This document shows, in pieces, positions 7,867 to 17,638 of a stretch of 64,000 nt of DNA; position 1 is the first letter of the stretch; each line of letters opens with the position of its first letter. Source of the stretch: an uncultured Bacteroidales bacterium (GTDB lineage: Bacteria; Bacteroidota; Bacteroidia; Bacteroidales; Paludibacteraceae). The stretch spans positions 1-64,000 of the forward strand of contig ONPG01000021.1 in NCBI GenBank assembly GCA_900319645.1, read 5' to 3'. The notes under the pieces were generated by a model that was not told the DNA's origin, searched no databases, and saw only the letters and a list, made by a program, of their open reading frames with translations. The position numbers and the translations under genes are program-made.

Positions 7867-10398
7867 ATGAAAAAATTATCCTTATTCGTAGCTATGCTCT
7901 GCATGAGCGTAGTGATGATGGCCGATGATGAAGTGAACTTTGCTTTGGCAAGCAACGGTAGTTCGGCAACCGCCAGCACGGGCAACGCCGCATTGGCTAT
8001 CGACGGCAATCAAGGCACCCGCTGGGAGAGTGCCCAAACCGATGACGAGTGGTTCTTGCTCGACTTGGGTCAGAGCCGTACATTCAATTACTTCAAGATC
8101 CTCTGGGAAGGTGCGTATGCCAAAGAGTTCAAGCTGTTAGCTTCGACAGACGGCGAGACCTTCAACGCCATCTATACCGAGACCAGTCTGGCTCAAAGCG
8201 GTTGGCAGAAAATCTATCTGGAGACCGCTACTACCGCTCGCTACATCAAGTATCAGGGTATCAAGCGTGCTACAGGATACGGCCAGAGTTTCTTTGAGTT
8301 TGAGGTATATTATCTGAGCGAGGCTCCGAAGACCTACACCCAGATCGAGGGTCTGAGTATTGTAGCATCGTCGGGTGGCAATAACGACGTGAACCGCGTG
8401 CTTGACGGCAATGCGGGTTCGGAGTGGCAAGGTCGTCCTGACAGTATCAGCGGCGGCGACGAAGCAAGCCGTACGTTTGACGCATGGTTCGTAGTGGACC
8501 TGGGAGGAGTATGCAACGTAGATAAAGTGGATATTCATTTCGAGGGTGCCTGCGCACAGGATTATCATATTGATTTCTCGCTGGACAACACCACCTGGGC
8601 TTTGGGCTACGATTTCGTAGGAAACCCGGGTATCAACGGTCGTACGGACGAGGTAACCAAACTGAACAACAACATCAAAGTACGTTACGTGCGCTTCTGG
8701 AGCACCAAGGCTGCTACCGAGTGGGGAATGAAGATCTTTGAGTTCCGCGTGTATGGCGAACCTTGGGTACCGACAGAGGATTCCCAAGCTCCGGTGATGG
8801 TAAGCGCATCGCTGGTAGAGAACAACTACAACAGCGCAGTGATCGAAGTATCGGCTACGGACGACAACGAAGTGATGAAATACCGTGTGGTAGATTCGTC
8901 GAAAGGATACGACGCACAGTTTGTCGCAACGGATGGCAAGATCACCGTCATCGGTTTGACCCCGAGCACGACCTACAGCCTCAAAGTGTATGCTATCGAC
9001 ATCGTTGGCAAGGAGTCGCAGAACTTCAAGACGGTAGCTGTTACGACCGATGATTACATATCTGAACCGAGTGCAGCAGCCACCGCTCCGACATGGCCGG
9101 CAGCTCAGGTGAAAGCTATCTACAGCCCGACCTATAATGCAACCTGCAATTTCCAAGACTGGGGTAGCGGCACAGTTGCTTCGGACACGGATTTTGGCAA
9201 GAAGTTCGTTTTGGCAAACGGTGGCTATTTCGGTTTGGACGGCTTTGCGCTGAACTGCCTCTTGATGGAGAAACTGCATGCAGATATCTGGATCGCTGAT
9301 GATGCCACGCTTCGTTTGGTTCCTATTTACGGCGGAACCGGTTTGGATACGGACGATACGCATGGCAAGTTTGTGAACTTGAAAGGCGGTCAGTGGAACT
9401 GCATTGATCTGGATCTGGCTACCGACTACGCAGGATTGAACTTAGCCAGCATTTTCCAATTCAAGATTGATAATGCAGCTAATCTGACTTTCTGGCTGGG
9501 TAACCTTTATTTCTATCGTTCGGAGGCATTGGTTGACGACGAGAAACCGACGAACGTGCAGGCTTCTTTGGCTTCAAGCGGTTATTTCTCGGTTACTTTA
9601 GCCGTATCGGCAGAGGATAACAGCGGCGTAGTCAGTTTCCGTGTGATGAACGGCGAACTGGAAGTGGCTAATGGCGGCGGTGTTTCCGGCGCAACGGTAA
9701 ACGTTACCGTATCCAACCTGCCGGCTAATACCGAGTACGATTTCAAGGTGGTTGCAATGGATGCGAACGGCAATGCGGCTGAGCCTGTATCGGTAAAAGC
9801 CAGCACCCAAGCAGCTCCCGCTCCGGCAGCTCTTCCGACCTACAACGAAAAGAGTGTACTGGGTGTGTTCACCGATAATTACACCAACCTGGCAATCGGT
9901 ATCCAGCCGTGGTATGCCGAGCCGGCTATCGCTGACGGTCTGTTAGCAGCCAACCGCAAAGCGCTTTGCGTCACTCCGAATACGACTCCGAGCAGTTGCT
10001 TCGGTATTGCCTTCCCGGCTACTGACATCACGGCTTACAATGCTCTGGAGATGGACGTTTACCCGTTGGCAGAGAATGCCGTACTGGATATCCAGGTAAT
10101 CGGTATTGGCGATGCTTCTACTCCGTTCAACCTTGTTGCCAACGAGTGGAACCACATTGTACTCAATATCGCCAATAACACAAAGACCAACTGCGAGCAG
10201 ATCGGTTTCTACAACTGCGACAAGTTGCTGGGAGTATGTTTCATCCAGAACGTTTTGTTCGTGCAAGACAGCGACTCCACGGCTATCGAGTCAGCAGAGG
10301 TAAGCACCAAGGCCTTCAAGACGATCGAGAACGGTCAGGTGATCATCATCCGCGACCATGTACGATACAACATAACCGGACAGGTTATTGAGAAATAA
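7867..10398 (+). CDS. Secreted multidomain binding protein, paralogue of the preceding gene
   Basis: 843 aa. The start was set at 7867 (MKKLSLFVAMLCMSV signal) since the open frame upstream runs through a hairpin. It lacks the DWSxY module and begins with an F5/8 C domain (NFALASNGSSATASTGN) very close to that of the preceding protein. It then has a second discoidin-like domain, an FN3 domain, the sandwich module (ADIWIADDATLRLVP), another FN3 domain, a divergent last beta domain, and the tag IENGQVIIIRDHVRYN. The high similarity suggests tandem duplication followed by domain loss. No catalytic motif; glucan binding is inferred from context. Confidence 0.8.
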   Translation: MKKLSLFVAMLCMSVVMMADDEVNFALASNGSSATASTGNAALAIDGNQGTRWESAQTDDEWFLLDLGQSRTFNYFKILWEGAYAKEFKLLASTDGETFNAIYTETSLAQSGWQKIYLETATTARYIKYQGIKRATGYGQSFFEFEVYYLSEAPKTYTQIEGLSIVASSGGNNDVNRVLDGNAGSEWQGRPDSISGGDEASRTFDAWFVVDLGGVCNVDKVDIHFEGACAQDYHIDFSLDNTTWALGYDFVGNPGINGRTDEVTKLNNNIKVRYVRFWSTKAATEWGMKIFEFRVYGEPWVPTEDSQAPVMVSASLVENNYNSAVIEVSATDDNEVMKYRVVDSSKGYDAQFVATDGKITVIGLTPSTTYSLKVYAIDIVGKESQNFKTVAVTTDDYISEPSAAATAPTWPAAQVKAIYSPTYNATCNFQDWGSGTVASDTDFGKKFVLANGGYFGLDGFALNCLLMEKLHADIWIADDATLRLVPIYGGTGLDTDDTHGKFVNLKGGQWNCIDLDLATDYAGLNLASIFQFKIDNAANLTFWLGNLYFYRSEALVDDEKPTNVQASLASSGYFSVTLAVSAEDNSGVVSFRVMNGELEVANGGGVSGATVNVTVSNLPANTEYDFKVVAMDANGNAAEPVSVKASTQAAPAPAALPTYNEKSVLGVFTDNYTNLAIGIQPWYAEPAIADGLLAANRKALCVTPNTTPSSCFGIAFPATDITAYNALEMDVYPLAENAVLDIQVIGIGDASTPFNLVANEWNHIVLNIANNTKTNCEQIGFYNCDKLLGVCFIQNVLFVQDSDSTAIESAEVSTKAFKTIENGQVIIIRDHVRYNITGQVIEK

Positions 10399-10417
10399 GA
10401 AAGTATCACTTAGGGTG

Positions 10418-10437
10418 TGGGGCGTTGGTTCGCCCCA
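10418..10437 (+). promoter_or_regulatory. Intercistronic hairpin with TTGGTT loop before susC
   Basis: Seven-bp stem TGGGGCG / CGCCCCA with the loop TTGGTT. A hairpin with the same loop lies at 16314-16335. It precedes the SusC start at 10470 and may set transcript ends or stability between the binding-protein block and the SusCD block. Confidence 0.5.
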
Positions 10438-10469
10438 TACTCACCAAACTAATTATAACAAACAAATAC

Positions 10470-13400
10470 ATGAAAAAACAACTCTTTTTGCTTTCCGTAA
10501 TGGCACTCTGTGCGATAGGGTTGCAAGCTCAAACCCTGACCGTAACAGGTGTGGTGATGGCGCAGGACGAACCGGATCCGGTGATCGGCGCCAATGTGAC
10601 GGTGAAAGGTACCACAACGGGTACTATCACCGATTTTGACGGAAATTTCACTATTCAGGCTAATGCCGGCGACGTGCTGCAAGTGTCGTTTATGGGCTAT
10701 AAGGCACAGGATGTGAAGGTGACGAATGCCGGTCCGCTGCGTATCACCTTGGTGCCGGACAATGTACAGTTGCAGGAAGTGGTAGCCGTAGGTTACGGTA
10801 CGATGAAGAAAAGCGACCTGACGGGTTCGGTAGCTTCGGTGAGCGCCGACCAGCTGCTCAAAGCCCCGGTGTCGGGTCTGGACCAAGCTCTGCAAGGCCG
10901 TGCAGCGGGTGTGACGGTCACTTCCGGTTCCGGTCAGCCAGGTGAAGGCGCAACCATACGTATCCGCGGTATCGGTTCAGCACTCGGAGGCAATGATCCG
11001 CTGTATGTAGTTGATGGAGTGATTACCGGTGATATAAAATGGCTCTCCCCAACCGACATCAAATCGATGGAGATTCTAAAGGACGCTTCGGCAGCCGCTA
11101 TCTACGGTAGCCGCGGTGCGAACGGCGTCATCCTGATTACTACCAAATCCGGAGGCAAAGGCAAAGCCAATGTGACATTCGATGCCTATTGGGGTTTCCA
11201 GAACCGATGGAAGAAACTGGATCTGATGGGCAGCAAAGAGATGGCGGAGACCAAACTGCGTATCGGAACGATGCGCGACGGCGCAGCCGAGATAGCCTAT
11301 TACAACCAGAACGGTTTCAACGAATGGATGAGCGTCTATAACTTAGGAACATCCAAATATTTCCCTGTTCCGATGACGATAGCCCATCCGGATGGTCTGG
11401 ACTACTCGTCAATCAATACCGACTGGCAGGACGAGGTATTCCATCCTAATGCATTCATGCATAACTACAACCTCTCTGTAGATGGCGGCGGCGAGAAAGG
11501 TCATTATGCTTTCTCCGCTTCGTATTTCGGTCAAGAGGGAACGATTATCGGTAGTGATTATCAGCGTTTTACGCTTCGTCTGAACTCCGATGTTCAGTTG
11601 TTCAAATGGCTGACCATAGGCGAGCACCTGTCTTTCGTACACAGCTCCGGCCGCAATGCGATGAATAACAATTCGAGCCCCGGCGCTTCCGTCATCTCTG
11701 CCGCACTGGCTATGGCTCCGTGGGACCCGACGCATTATCCAGAGGGGTCTGTCAATGCACAAGGCGAAGATATCAGCGGACGTACGGCGGCTTCGTCCAA
11801 TTTCAAGAACGTGACCAATCCATTCTCCATGGTCAATGAGAGCTATCCGCTAGACAAAACCAACCGCTGGGTGGGTGATATATATCTGGAAATCAAGCCG
11901 GTGGAAGGGCTGACTATCCGTCCGTCTATTTCTATGGATACCTATCTGACGAACCATCGTTTGTTCAAAAACCAATACGAGTACTCGACGTTCGACAAGA
12001 TGAACAAGAATTTCTTGGAGCGCTCAATGACAAACTACACTTCGCTGTTGGAAGAAGTAACGGTTACTTATGCCCGCGAGATAGGCAAGCATAACTTCTC
12101 AGTGATGGTGGGTCAGACATGGCAGGAGATCAATTCGAACGGTTTGAGCGGTTCGGGTGCATCTATTTTGAACCCGATTCCGGAGAACTGGTATCTTGGC
12201 AACACGACTGAGGACAACACAAATCCGACCGGCGAGAGCGTATGGCGCCGCCGCCGTCTGTCCTTCCTCGGACGTGCATTCTATAACTACGACAACCGCT
12301 ATATGGCTACCGTCAATTTCCGCGCGGATGCTTCTTCGTCCTTTTCCCGCCAGCCGTGGGGTTTCTTCCCCTCTTTCTCGTTGGCATGGCGTCTGAGCGA
12401 AGAGCCGTTCATGCGTGACTTGGATCTGGACTGGCTGGATAATATCAAAGTCCGTGCCGGTTACGGTCGTGTAGGAAGCGAGGGCGGAATGTCCAGTGGC
12501 GGATTTGTACAGAGTATTTTCTCTTCGGCGAATGTGTTCGTGGGCTATCCTTTCGGCACCTATCCCCAGATGGTTCAACAAGGAGCAGCAGTCCTGACTT
12601 TTGTGAACCCCGTAGGCGGCTGGGAAACCAACGAACAATGGGACGCAGGAATTGATTTCGGCTTCTGGAACGGCAAATTGACAGGAACAATCGATTATTT
12701 CCGTCGTACAACGCTGGATGCATTGCTTTATGTGACCACTCCGGCACACGTAGGAAACCTCTATTCGCCAGTGAACAATGTAGGAAACATCCTTAACGAA
12801 GGAGTCGAGGTGACACTGGGTCATGACAACCGCGTCAATCAGAACTTCTCCTATAATATCAACCTGAATTTCAGTTATATACACAATGAACTGACGGCTC
12901 TTAATGGCGGTTCGCCACTGTGGGGCGACCGCACGAAGACCGATCTGGGACTGCCTCTTAACTCGTACTGGGGATATACCTATGAGGGTGTATATCAAAG
13001 TGACGAAGAGGTGCTGGAGCAATTCTATGGCTATGCAGATAATGACGAAGCCAACCTGCATGCCGGCGACGCGCGCTATACCGATTGGGACAAAGACGGC
13101 AAGCTGACGGAGAAAGATATGCATTATATAGGCAATAACTTCCCTAAACTGACGGCAGGTCTGAGTTTCGGAGCCGAGTTCTACGGCGTAGATGTGCAGT
13201 TGTTCTTCCAAGGCGTATTCGGCAACAAGATATACAATGCACTCCGTCACCGTACAGAGGGTGCCGGTACCGAATGTGCGCTGTCCACCTCGATGCGTGA
13301 CGCGTGGGTCGGCTATACTCCGGCTGTGCGTAACCAGTTGCTTGTGAAAGGTATTGACTATGCAGATTTGGAGAACCGCGCAGGAACGATTCCTAATCCG

Positions 13401-13670
13401 GTAGGATCAACGCTCAACAGAGAGAACTCGACACGATTCTTAGAGGACGGAACTTACGTCCGTCTCAAGAACCTGCAGATTGGCTATACTTTCCCGCTCA
13501 AATGGACCCAGAAATTCCGTTGTAACCGATTGCGTATATATGCTACTGCCAGCAATCTGTTTACCATCACCAAATATTCGGGTTACGATCCTGAGGTGGG
13601 TAGCGGAGTCGATTACGGAAACTATCCGCAAAGCCGTACGTTCACGTTTGGATTGAATGCAAGTTTCTAA
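10470..13670 (+). CDS. susC: SusC/RagA-family TonB-linked outer membrane transporter
   Basis: 1066 aa with a cleavable signal (MKKQLFLLSVMALCAIG...QAQ). Then come a carboxypeptidase-regulatory-like domain (about 22-100, with VIGANVTVKGTTTGTITDFDG), a plug with the SusC signature (GYGTMKKSDLTGSVASV, IRIRGIGS, DPLYVVDGV, ILKDASAAAIYGSRGANGVI), and a long beta-barrel ending in Phe. It imports oligosaccharides across the outer membrane together with the SusD partner just downstream (18 nt gap). The ATG at 10470 was chosen because the signal peptide starts there. Confidence 0.96.
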   Translation: MKKQLFLLSVMALCAIGLQAQTLTVTGVVMAQDEPDPVIGANVTVKGTTTGTITDFDGNFTIQANAGDVLQVSFMGYKAQDVKVTNAGPLRITLVPDNVQLQEVVAVGYGTMKKSDLTGSVASVSADQLLKAPVSGLDQALQGRAAGVTVTSGSGQPGEGATIRIRGIGSALGGNDPLYVVDGVITGDIKWLSPTDIKSMEILKDASAAAIYGSRGANGVILITTKSGGKGKANVTFDAYWGFQNRWKKLDLMGSKEMAETKLRIGTMRDGAAEIAYYNQNGFNEWMSVYNLGTSKYFPVPMTIAHPDGLDYSSINTDWQDEVFHPNAFMHNYNLSVDGGGEKGHYAFSASYFGQEGTIIGSDYQRFTLRLNSDVQLFKWLTIGEHLSFVHSSGRNAMNNNSSPGASVISAALAMAPWDPTHYPEGSVNAQGEDISGRTAASSNFKNVTNPFSMVNESYPLDKTNRWVGDIYLEIKPVEGLTIRPSISMDTYLTNHRLFKNQYEYSTFDKMNKNFLERSMTNYTSLLEEVTVTYAREIGKHNFSVMVGQTWQEINSNGLSGSGASILNPIPENWYLGNTTEDNTNPTGESVWRRRRLSFLGRAFYNYDNRYMATVNFRADASSSFSRQPWGFFPSFSLAWRLSEEPFMRDLDLDWLDNIKVRAGYGRVGSEGGMSSGGFVQSIFSSANVFVGYPFGTYPQMVQQGAAVLTFVNPVGGWETNEQWDAGIDFGFWNGKLTGTIDYFRRTTLDALLYVTTPAHVGNLYSPVNNVGNILNEGVEVTLGHDNRVNQNFSYNINLNFSYIHNELTALNGGSPLWGDRTKTDLGLPLNSYWGYTYEGVYQSDEEVLEQFYGYADNDEANLHAGDARYTDWDKDGKLTEKDMHYIGNNFPKLTAGLSFGAEFYGVDVQLFFQGVFGNKIYNALRHRTEGAGTECALSTSMRDAWVGYTPAVRNQLLVKGIDYADLENRAGTIPNPVGSTLNRENSTRFLEDGTYVRLKNLQIGYTFPLKWTQKFRCNRLRIYATASNLFTITKYSGYDPEVGSGVDYGNYPQSRTFTFGLNASF

Positions 13671-13688
13671 AGGAAAGGAGAAAGAATT

Positions 13689-15263
13689 ATGAAAAAGAAT
13701 ATAGTTAAGATAGCCCTTTGTGCAGTATCCTTTGTCACTTTGTCATTTTCTATGACCGGCTGCAAGGAGTGGTTGACGGCACCGGAACCGGGACAGGTGA
13801 AACTGGAAGATTTCTTCACCTCAAAAGCTGCCGCCCAGCAGTGCGTGAACGGATGCTATACGCCGTTGATGTGGGAGTTCAAACGCACGTACTCCTGCGA
13901 ATGGTTTATCGGCGACGTGGTGAGTGATGATGCGCTCAAAGGCGGTCAGAACACCACAGATATGGGGGCGGCGTACGATATGGAGAACTGGAAAACGACG
14001 CCGCGTAATGAACTGCTTCACGATTTCTATCAATCGAACTATCTGGGCATCAGTCGTTGCAATCTGGCGTTGACCTATATCCCCGCCATGAAGCTGGACA
14101 CTGCTTTTTCAGCCCAAGAGCGGGATATGATGTTGGGTCAAGCTTATTTCCTGCGTGCCTACTATTATTTCCGCCTGGTGCGCGTGTTTGGCGGAACGCC
14201 GCTGGTTACGGTCGTTTTGGATACCAATGACAAATGGCAGCAACCTCGCGCCACCACGGCAGCTGTTTTTGACCAGATCATTTCTGATTTGAAAGAAGCG
14301 CAACGGATGTTGCCGGTTGCCAGCAAATGGGACGCAGACAATAAAGGACGCGCCACCAGAGGGGCTGCGCAGGCGATGCTGCTCAAAACGTATCTCTATA
14401 TGGCTTCGCCGTATTGGTGCGGTAAAATATCCGGAAATGCCGCGGAGTATGCCAAAGAAGCCAAAGCATGGGGTGACTCCATTATCACTTCGGGCGAATA
14501 TATCCTCTGTCCGAATTATGCGGACAATTTCACCTTGGAAGGAGAGAACGGATCGGAGTCCGTCTTTGAGATACAGTATAAAGAGGTAGCTTGGGGTGAT
14601 TACGGCGAAGGATTCGGTTATACAGCCGGCAACTTCACGCAACGTCTCGTCCGCTCCCGTTCCGCCACCCTGACGGATGGCGATGCCGGATGGGGCTTCA
14701 ACCACCCGACGCAGAACCTCTATGATGAGTTTGAGGCAGGCGACCCGCGTCGCGATGTAGCTATCCTCAACCCAGATCCAGCGAAGATGGATAACCCCAC
14801 GGAGGAGATATATTTAGGCAGCCCTTATTTGAATAACAAATACGGGTGGTATGGCAACAAAATCGCCCATGACAGCCGCGGTCCGCTCAATAACAAACAG
14901 ATCCGCTATGCCGATGTACTATTGATGTATGCGGAAGCTTGTCTCATGGCAGGCGATGCCGGGACGGCAAAGACCTATATAGATCAAGTTCGTTCGCGTG
15001 TGGGCTTGGCTTCTGTGCCTGCTGCGGATGAGGCTACGCTCCGTCATGAGCGCCGCTGTGAGTTGGCAATGGAGGGACACCGATGGTTCGATCTCGTTCG
15101 ATGGGGTGGAACCAAAGCACATATGGATGCGTATGCCGCTACCGAGAGCGAAGAAGCACGCTCCCATATGGGTACATTCCGCGAAGGAGTACATGAGATA
15201 TTCCCCATTCCGGTTGAGGAGATAGAACTCAATCCGATGGAGCAGAACCCCGGATATAATTGA
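13689..15263 (+). CDS. susD: SusD/RagB-family surface glycan-binding lipoprotein
   Basis: 524 aa with a lipoprotein signal; the lipobox SMTGC puts the acylated Cys at about residue 25. The SusD-like body has TPR helices (MMLGQAYFLRAYYYFRLVRVFGG, DQIISDLKEAQ) and the C-terminal RagB/SusD block (RRCELAMEGHRWFDLVRWG, IFPIPVEEIELNPMEQNPGY). It caps the SusC barrel and delivers glucan oligosaccharides. It directly follows susC. Confidence 0.96.
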   Translation: MKKNIVKIALCAVSFVTLSFSMTGCKEWLTAPEPGQVKLEDFFTSKAAAQQCVNGCYTPLMWEFKRTYSCEWFIGDVVSDDALKGGQNTTDMGAAYDMENWKTTPRNELLHDFYQSNYLGISRCNLALTYIPAMKLDTAFSAQERDMMLGQAYFLRAYYYFRLVRVFGGTPLVTVVLDTNDKWQQPRATTAAVFDQIISDLKEAQRMLPVASKWDADNKGRATRGAAQAMLLKTYLYMASPYWCGKISGNAAEYAKEAKAWGDSIITSGEYILCPNYADNFTLEGENGSESVFEIQYKEVAWGDYGEGFGYTAGNFTQRLVRSRSATLTDGDAGWGFNHPTQNLYDEFEAGDPRRDVAILNPDPAKMDNPTEEIYLGSPYLNNKYGWYGNKIAHDSRGPLNNKQIRYADVLLMYAEACLMAGDAGTAKTYIDQVRSRVGLASVPAADEATLRHERRCELAMEGHRWFDLVRWGGTKAHMDAYAATESEEARSHMGTFREGVHEIFPIPVEEIELNPMEQNPGYN

Positions 15264-15325
15264 TAACAAAACTAGTTCAACTAGGATAAATAATCTTTTT
15301 AATTAACTTTTAAACAACAAACATT

Positions 15326-16291
15326 ATGAAAGCAAACAAAATTTTTGCTGTAGCGCTGGCAGCGCTGACATTGGCTGGTTTCAATGCATGTAAACCGGGC
15401 CAATCAGAGGTTGAGGTAGAGAGCGTAACTCTGGACCAGAAGACCCTTCAAATCGAGGTAGGTGCAACCGCTACTTTGGTAGCCACCGTAGCACCGGAGG
15501 GTGCAGCAACTGTAGCATGGAGCAGCGAAGATGCAGCCGTTGCTTCTGTTGATGCCAAAGGTGTAGTAACCGGCGTTGCAGAAGGTCAGACAATCATTAC
15601 CGCAACCGCAGGTAAGAAAAGCGCACGTTGCATCGTGAAGGTAGGCAAGGCAGCAGAGGACAATCCGTTTGCAGCATTGCTGACAGGAAAGAACTACTAT
15701 GTTCTGAACCTCGGTGAGACCGCTTATGAGGCTATCAAAGCTAACGTAAAAGAGGACCTGCGTATCAATGGCGAGTATGTAGGCGAAACCATTCCGGAAG
15801 AGACCACTTGTGTGCTGGAGATCTGGGGTAACACCTTTGGCGGCGGTGCCGGTGGCGGTCTGAACTGCTTCGGTCATTCGGGCGAAGGAAACGGTTATAT
15901 CAGCCTTGTATCCCAAACCGGTGAAGGCTGGGGACTCGGTTGCGGCGGTCTGCGTATTACCCACCGTACACTGGATCTGAGTGCTATCACAGGAGATTAT
16001 GTATTGGCTATCGTTTATAAGACGCCGGCAAACAACACGAATACCACTGCTAAATTCACCCTCTACAGCACCAATGCAGCCGGTCCTGAGGTTGCAAAAG
16101 AAGTATCGGGCAACACCAACGGCGAGTGGAAACTGCTGGAGTACAAGATGTCTGACCTCTTCGCAGCAGGCTTGGATTGGAGCACTCCTTGGAGCGCATC
16201 TGTCAAAGAGGCTATGTATTCGATCGGTCTGTTGATCAACGGTATCGGCAATGGTCTGGATGTAGATGCTATTCTTATTTACGAGAAATAA
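15326..16291 (+). CDS. Surface lipoprotein with a BIG2 domain (probable glycan-binding protein)
   Basis: 321 aa. The lipoprotein signal ends GFNAC (Cys about 22). A bacterial Ig-like (BIG2) domain at about 33-107 (VTLDQKTLQIEVG ... IITATAGKKSA) is followed by a beta-rich C-terminal domain of about 200 residues that I cannot assign. Position directly after susD, lipidation and the Ig spacer fit a SusE/SusF-like or SGBP-B-like protein that holds glucan at the surface. No enzyme motif and no C-terminal tag. Confidence 0.75.
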   Translation: MKANKIFAVALAALTLAGFNACKPGQSEVEVESVTLDQKTLQIEVGATATLVATVAPEGAATVAWSSEDAAVASVDAKGVVTGVAEGQTIITATAGKKSARCIVKVGKAAEDNPFAALLTGKNYYVLNLGETAYEAIKANVKEDLRINGEYVGETIPEETTCVLEIWGNTFGGGAGGGLNCFGHSGEGNGYISLVSQTGEGWGLGCGGLRITHRTLDLSAITGDYVLAIVYKTPANNTNTTAKFTLYSTNAAGPEVAKEVSGNTNGEWKLLEYKMSDLFAAGLDWSTPWSASVKEAMYSIGLLINGIGNGLDVDAILIYEK

Positions 16292-16313
16292 TCCGCATTA
16301 ATCCTATTTGCAG

Positions 16314-16335
16314 GCAGGGGGTTGGTTCCCCCTGC
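16314..16335 (+). promoter_or_regulatory. Intercistronic hairpin with TTGGTT loop before the first GH16
   Basis: Eight-bp stem GCAGGGGG / CCCCCTGC around the loop TTGGTT, 26 nt before the ATG at 16361. Same loop as the hairpin ahead of susC. There is no clear T-run, so it more likely tunes mRNA processing or stability than ends transcription. Confidence 0.5.
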
Positions 16336-16360
16336 TTCGCTCAAACAAAGAAAACCAGCA

Positions 16361-17638
16361 ATGAGAAAATTAACGATGTTGATAATTGCAGCCGCCGTAT
16401 TGATGGCATGCAATACGCAGGAGGTGAACCGCATCTCACTCTCCTCCAACTCCCTGCAGATGAAGGTGGGAGACATGGAGATTATAGATGTCAATCCGAG
16501 TGATGTGAGTGTGGTGTGGACCTCTTCCGACCCTAATGTGGCGACAGTAAAAGACGGAGTAGTTTCTGCTATCGGAGTGGGGTTCACTTCTATCCGCGCC
16601 ACAGCAGGGAAAGACTATGCCGAATGTCAGGTATATGTGATTGGCGCAAAAGGCGAAACGCTGTCTATCACGCCGTCTATCGTATCGCTCAAAAAAGGCG
16701 AGACACATCAATATACCTATACTTCTACGTATGATGTGCCGCTGACGTGGACCTCTTCTAATCCGGATGTGGCTACTGTCTCTGAAGCAGGTCTGGTAAC
16801 AGCCCTTAGCGCCGGTAACACGTTCATCACACTCAGCAACGGATTGGAGGAAGTGACATCGCGCGTGGCGGTAGAGCACACGTGGGGCGAATACCAACTG
16901 GTATGGTCTGACGAGTTTGACGGCTCTGCGCTGAATACCGATGTGTGGAATATAGAGGTGAATGGAAACGGCGGAGGAAATCAAGAGAAGCAGTATTATA
17001 CTGACCGCCCGGAGAATTTGCGTATTGAGGAGGGAAATCTGGTTATTGAGGCGCGCAAGGAAGAATATAACAATCGTGAATACACCTCTGCCCGAATCAA
17101 TTCCCGCGAAAAGAAATATTTCAAGTACGGCAAGATAGAAGCGCGTATTATGTTTCCTAAGGGCGGTGGTACATGGCCTGCATTCTGGATGATGGGTAAT
17201 GATTATCCGAAAAGCAACTGGCCGAAATGCGGCGAGATTGATATTATTGAGCATGTGGGCAACCAGCCCCGCATGGCGTCCTTCGCTATCCACACTCCTG
17301 AGAAGAACGGCTCAAGAGGAAACAACTGGTCAATGCGTTCTTACATGGACGGATTGGAGGAAAACTATCATGTGTATGGTATTGAGTGGCTCGAAGATGA
17401 TTTCAATGGTATGGACCGTATCTATTTTACAATCGACGGAGAGCGTCTGGCAATGGCACAGGAAGATGCTGAACATGTGGATGATAATTACTACTGGCCG
17501 TTCAACAAGGATCATTTTATAATCTTTAATCTCGCTATCGGAGGAACAATGGGAGGCAATATAGACGATGCAATATTCGCTTCTCCTGTACTGATGAAAG
17601 TGGATTGGGTGCGCGTATGGCAAAGGCAAGAACAATAA
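16361..17638 (+). CDS. GH16 endo-beta-1,3-glucanase lipoprotein with two BIG2 domains
   Basis: 425 aa. The start is the ATG at 16361, since upstream codons lie in the hairpin. Lipobox LMAC (Cys17); two bacterial Ig-like domains (about 20-93 and 98-172); then a GH16 catalytic domain from about 176 to the end. The active-site motif is CGEIDIIEH with nucleophile E292, D294 and acid/base E297. The methionine bulge after it is absent, as in laminarinase-like GH16. It cleaves internal beta-1,3 (or mixed-linkage) bonds at the outer face of the outer membrane, held away from the cell by the Ig spacers. Its 3' end overlaps the next gene by 22 nt. Confidence 0.9.
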   Translation: MRKLTMLIIAAAVLMACNTQEVNRISLSSNSLQMKVGDMEIIDVNPSDVSVVWTSSDPNVATVKDGVVSAIGVGFTSIRATAGKDYAECQVYVIGAKGETLSITPSIVSLKKGETHQYTYTSTYDVPLTWTSSNPDVATVSEAGLVTALSAGNTFITLSNGLEEVTSRVAVEHTWGEYQLVWSDEFDGSALNTDVWNIEVNGNGGGNQEKQYYTDRPENLRIEEGNLVIEARKEEYNNREYTSARINSREKKYFKYGKIEARIMFPKGGGTWPAFWMMGNDYPKSNWPKCGEIDIIEHVGNQPRMASFAIHTPEKNGSRGNNWSMRSYMDGLEENYHVYGIEWLEDDFNGMDRIYFTIDGERLAMAQEDAEHVDDNYYWPFNKDHFIIFNLAIGGTMGGNIDDAIFASPVLMKVDWVRVWQRQEQ

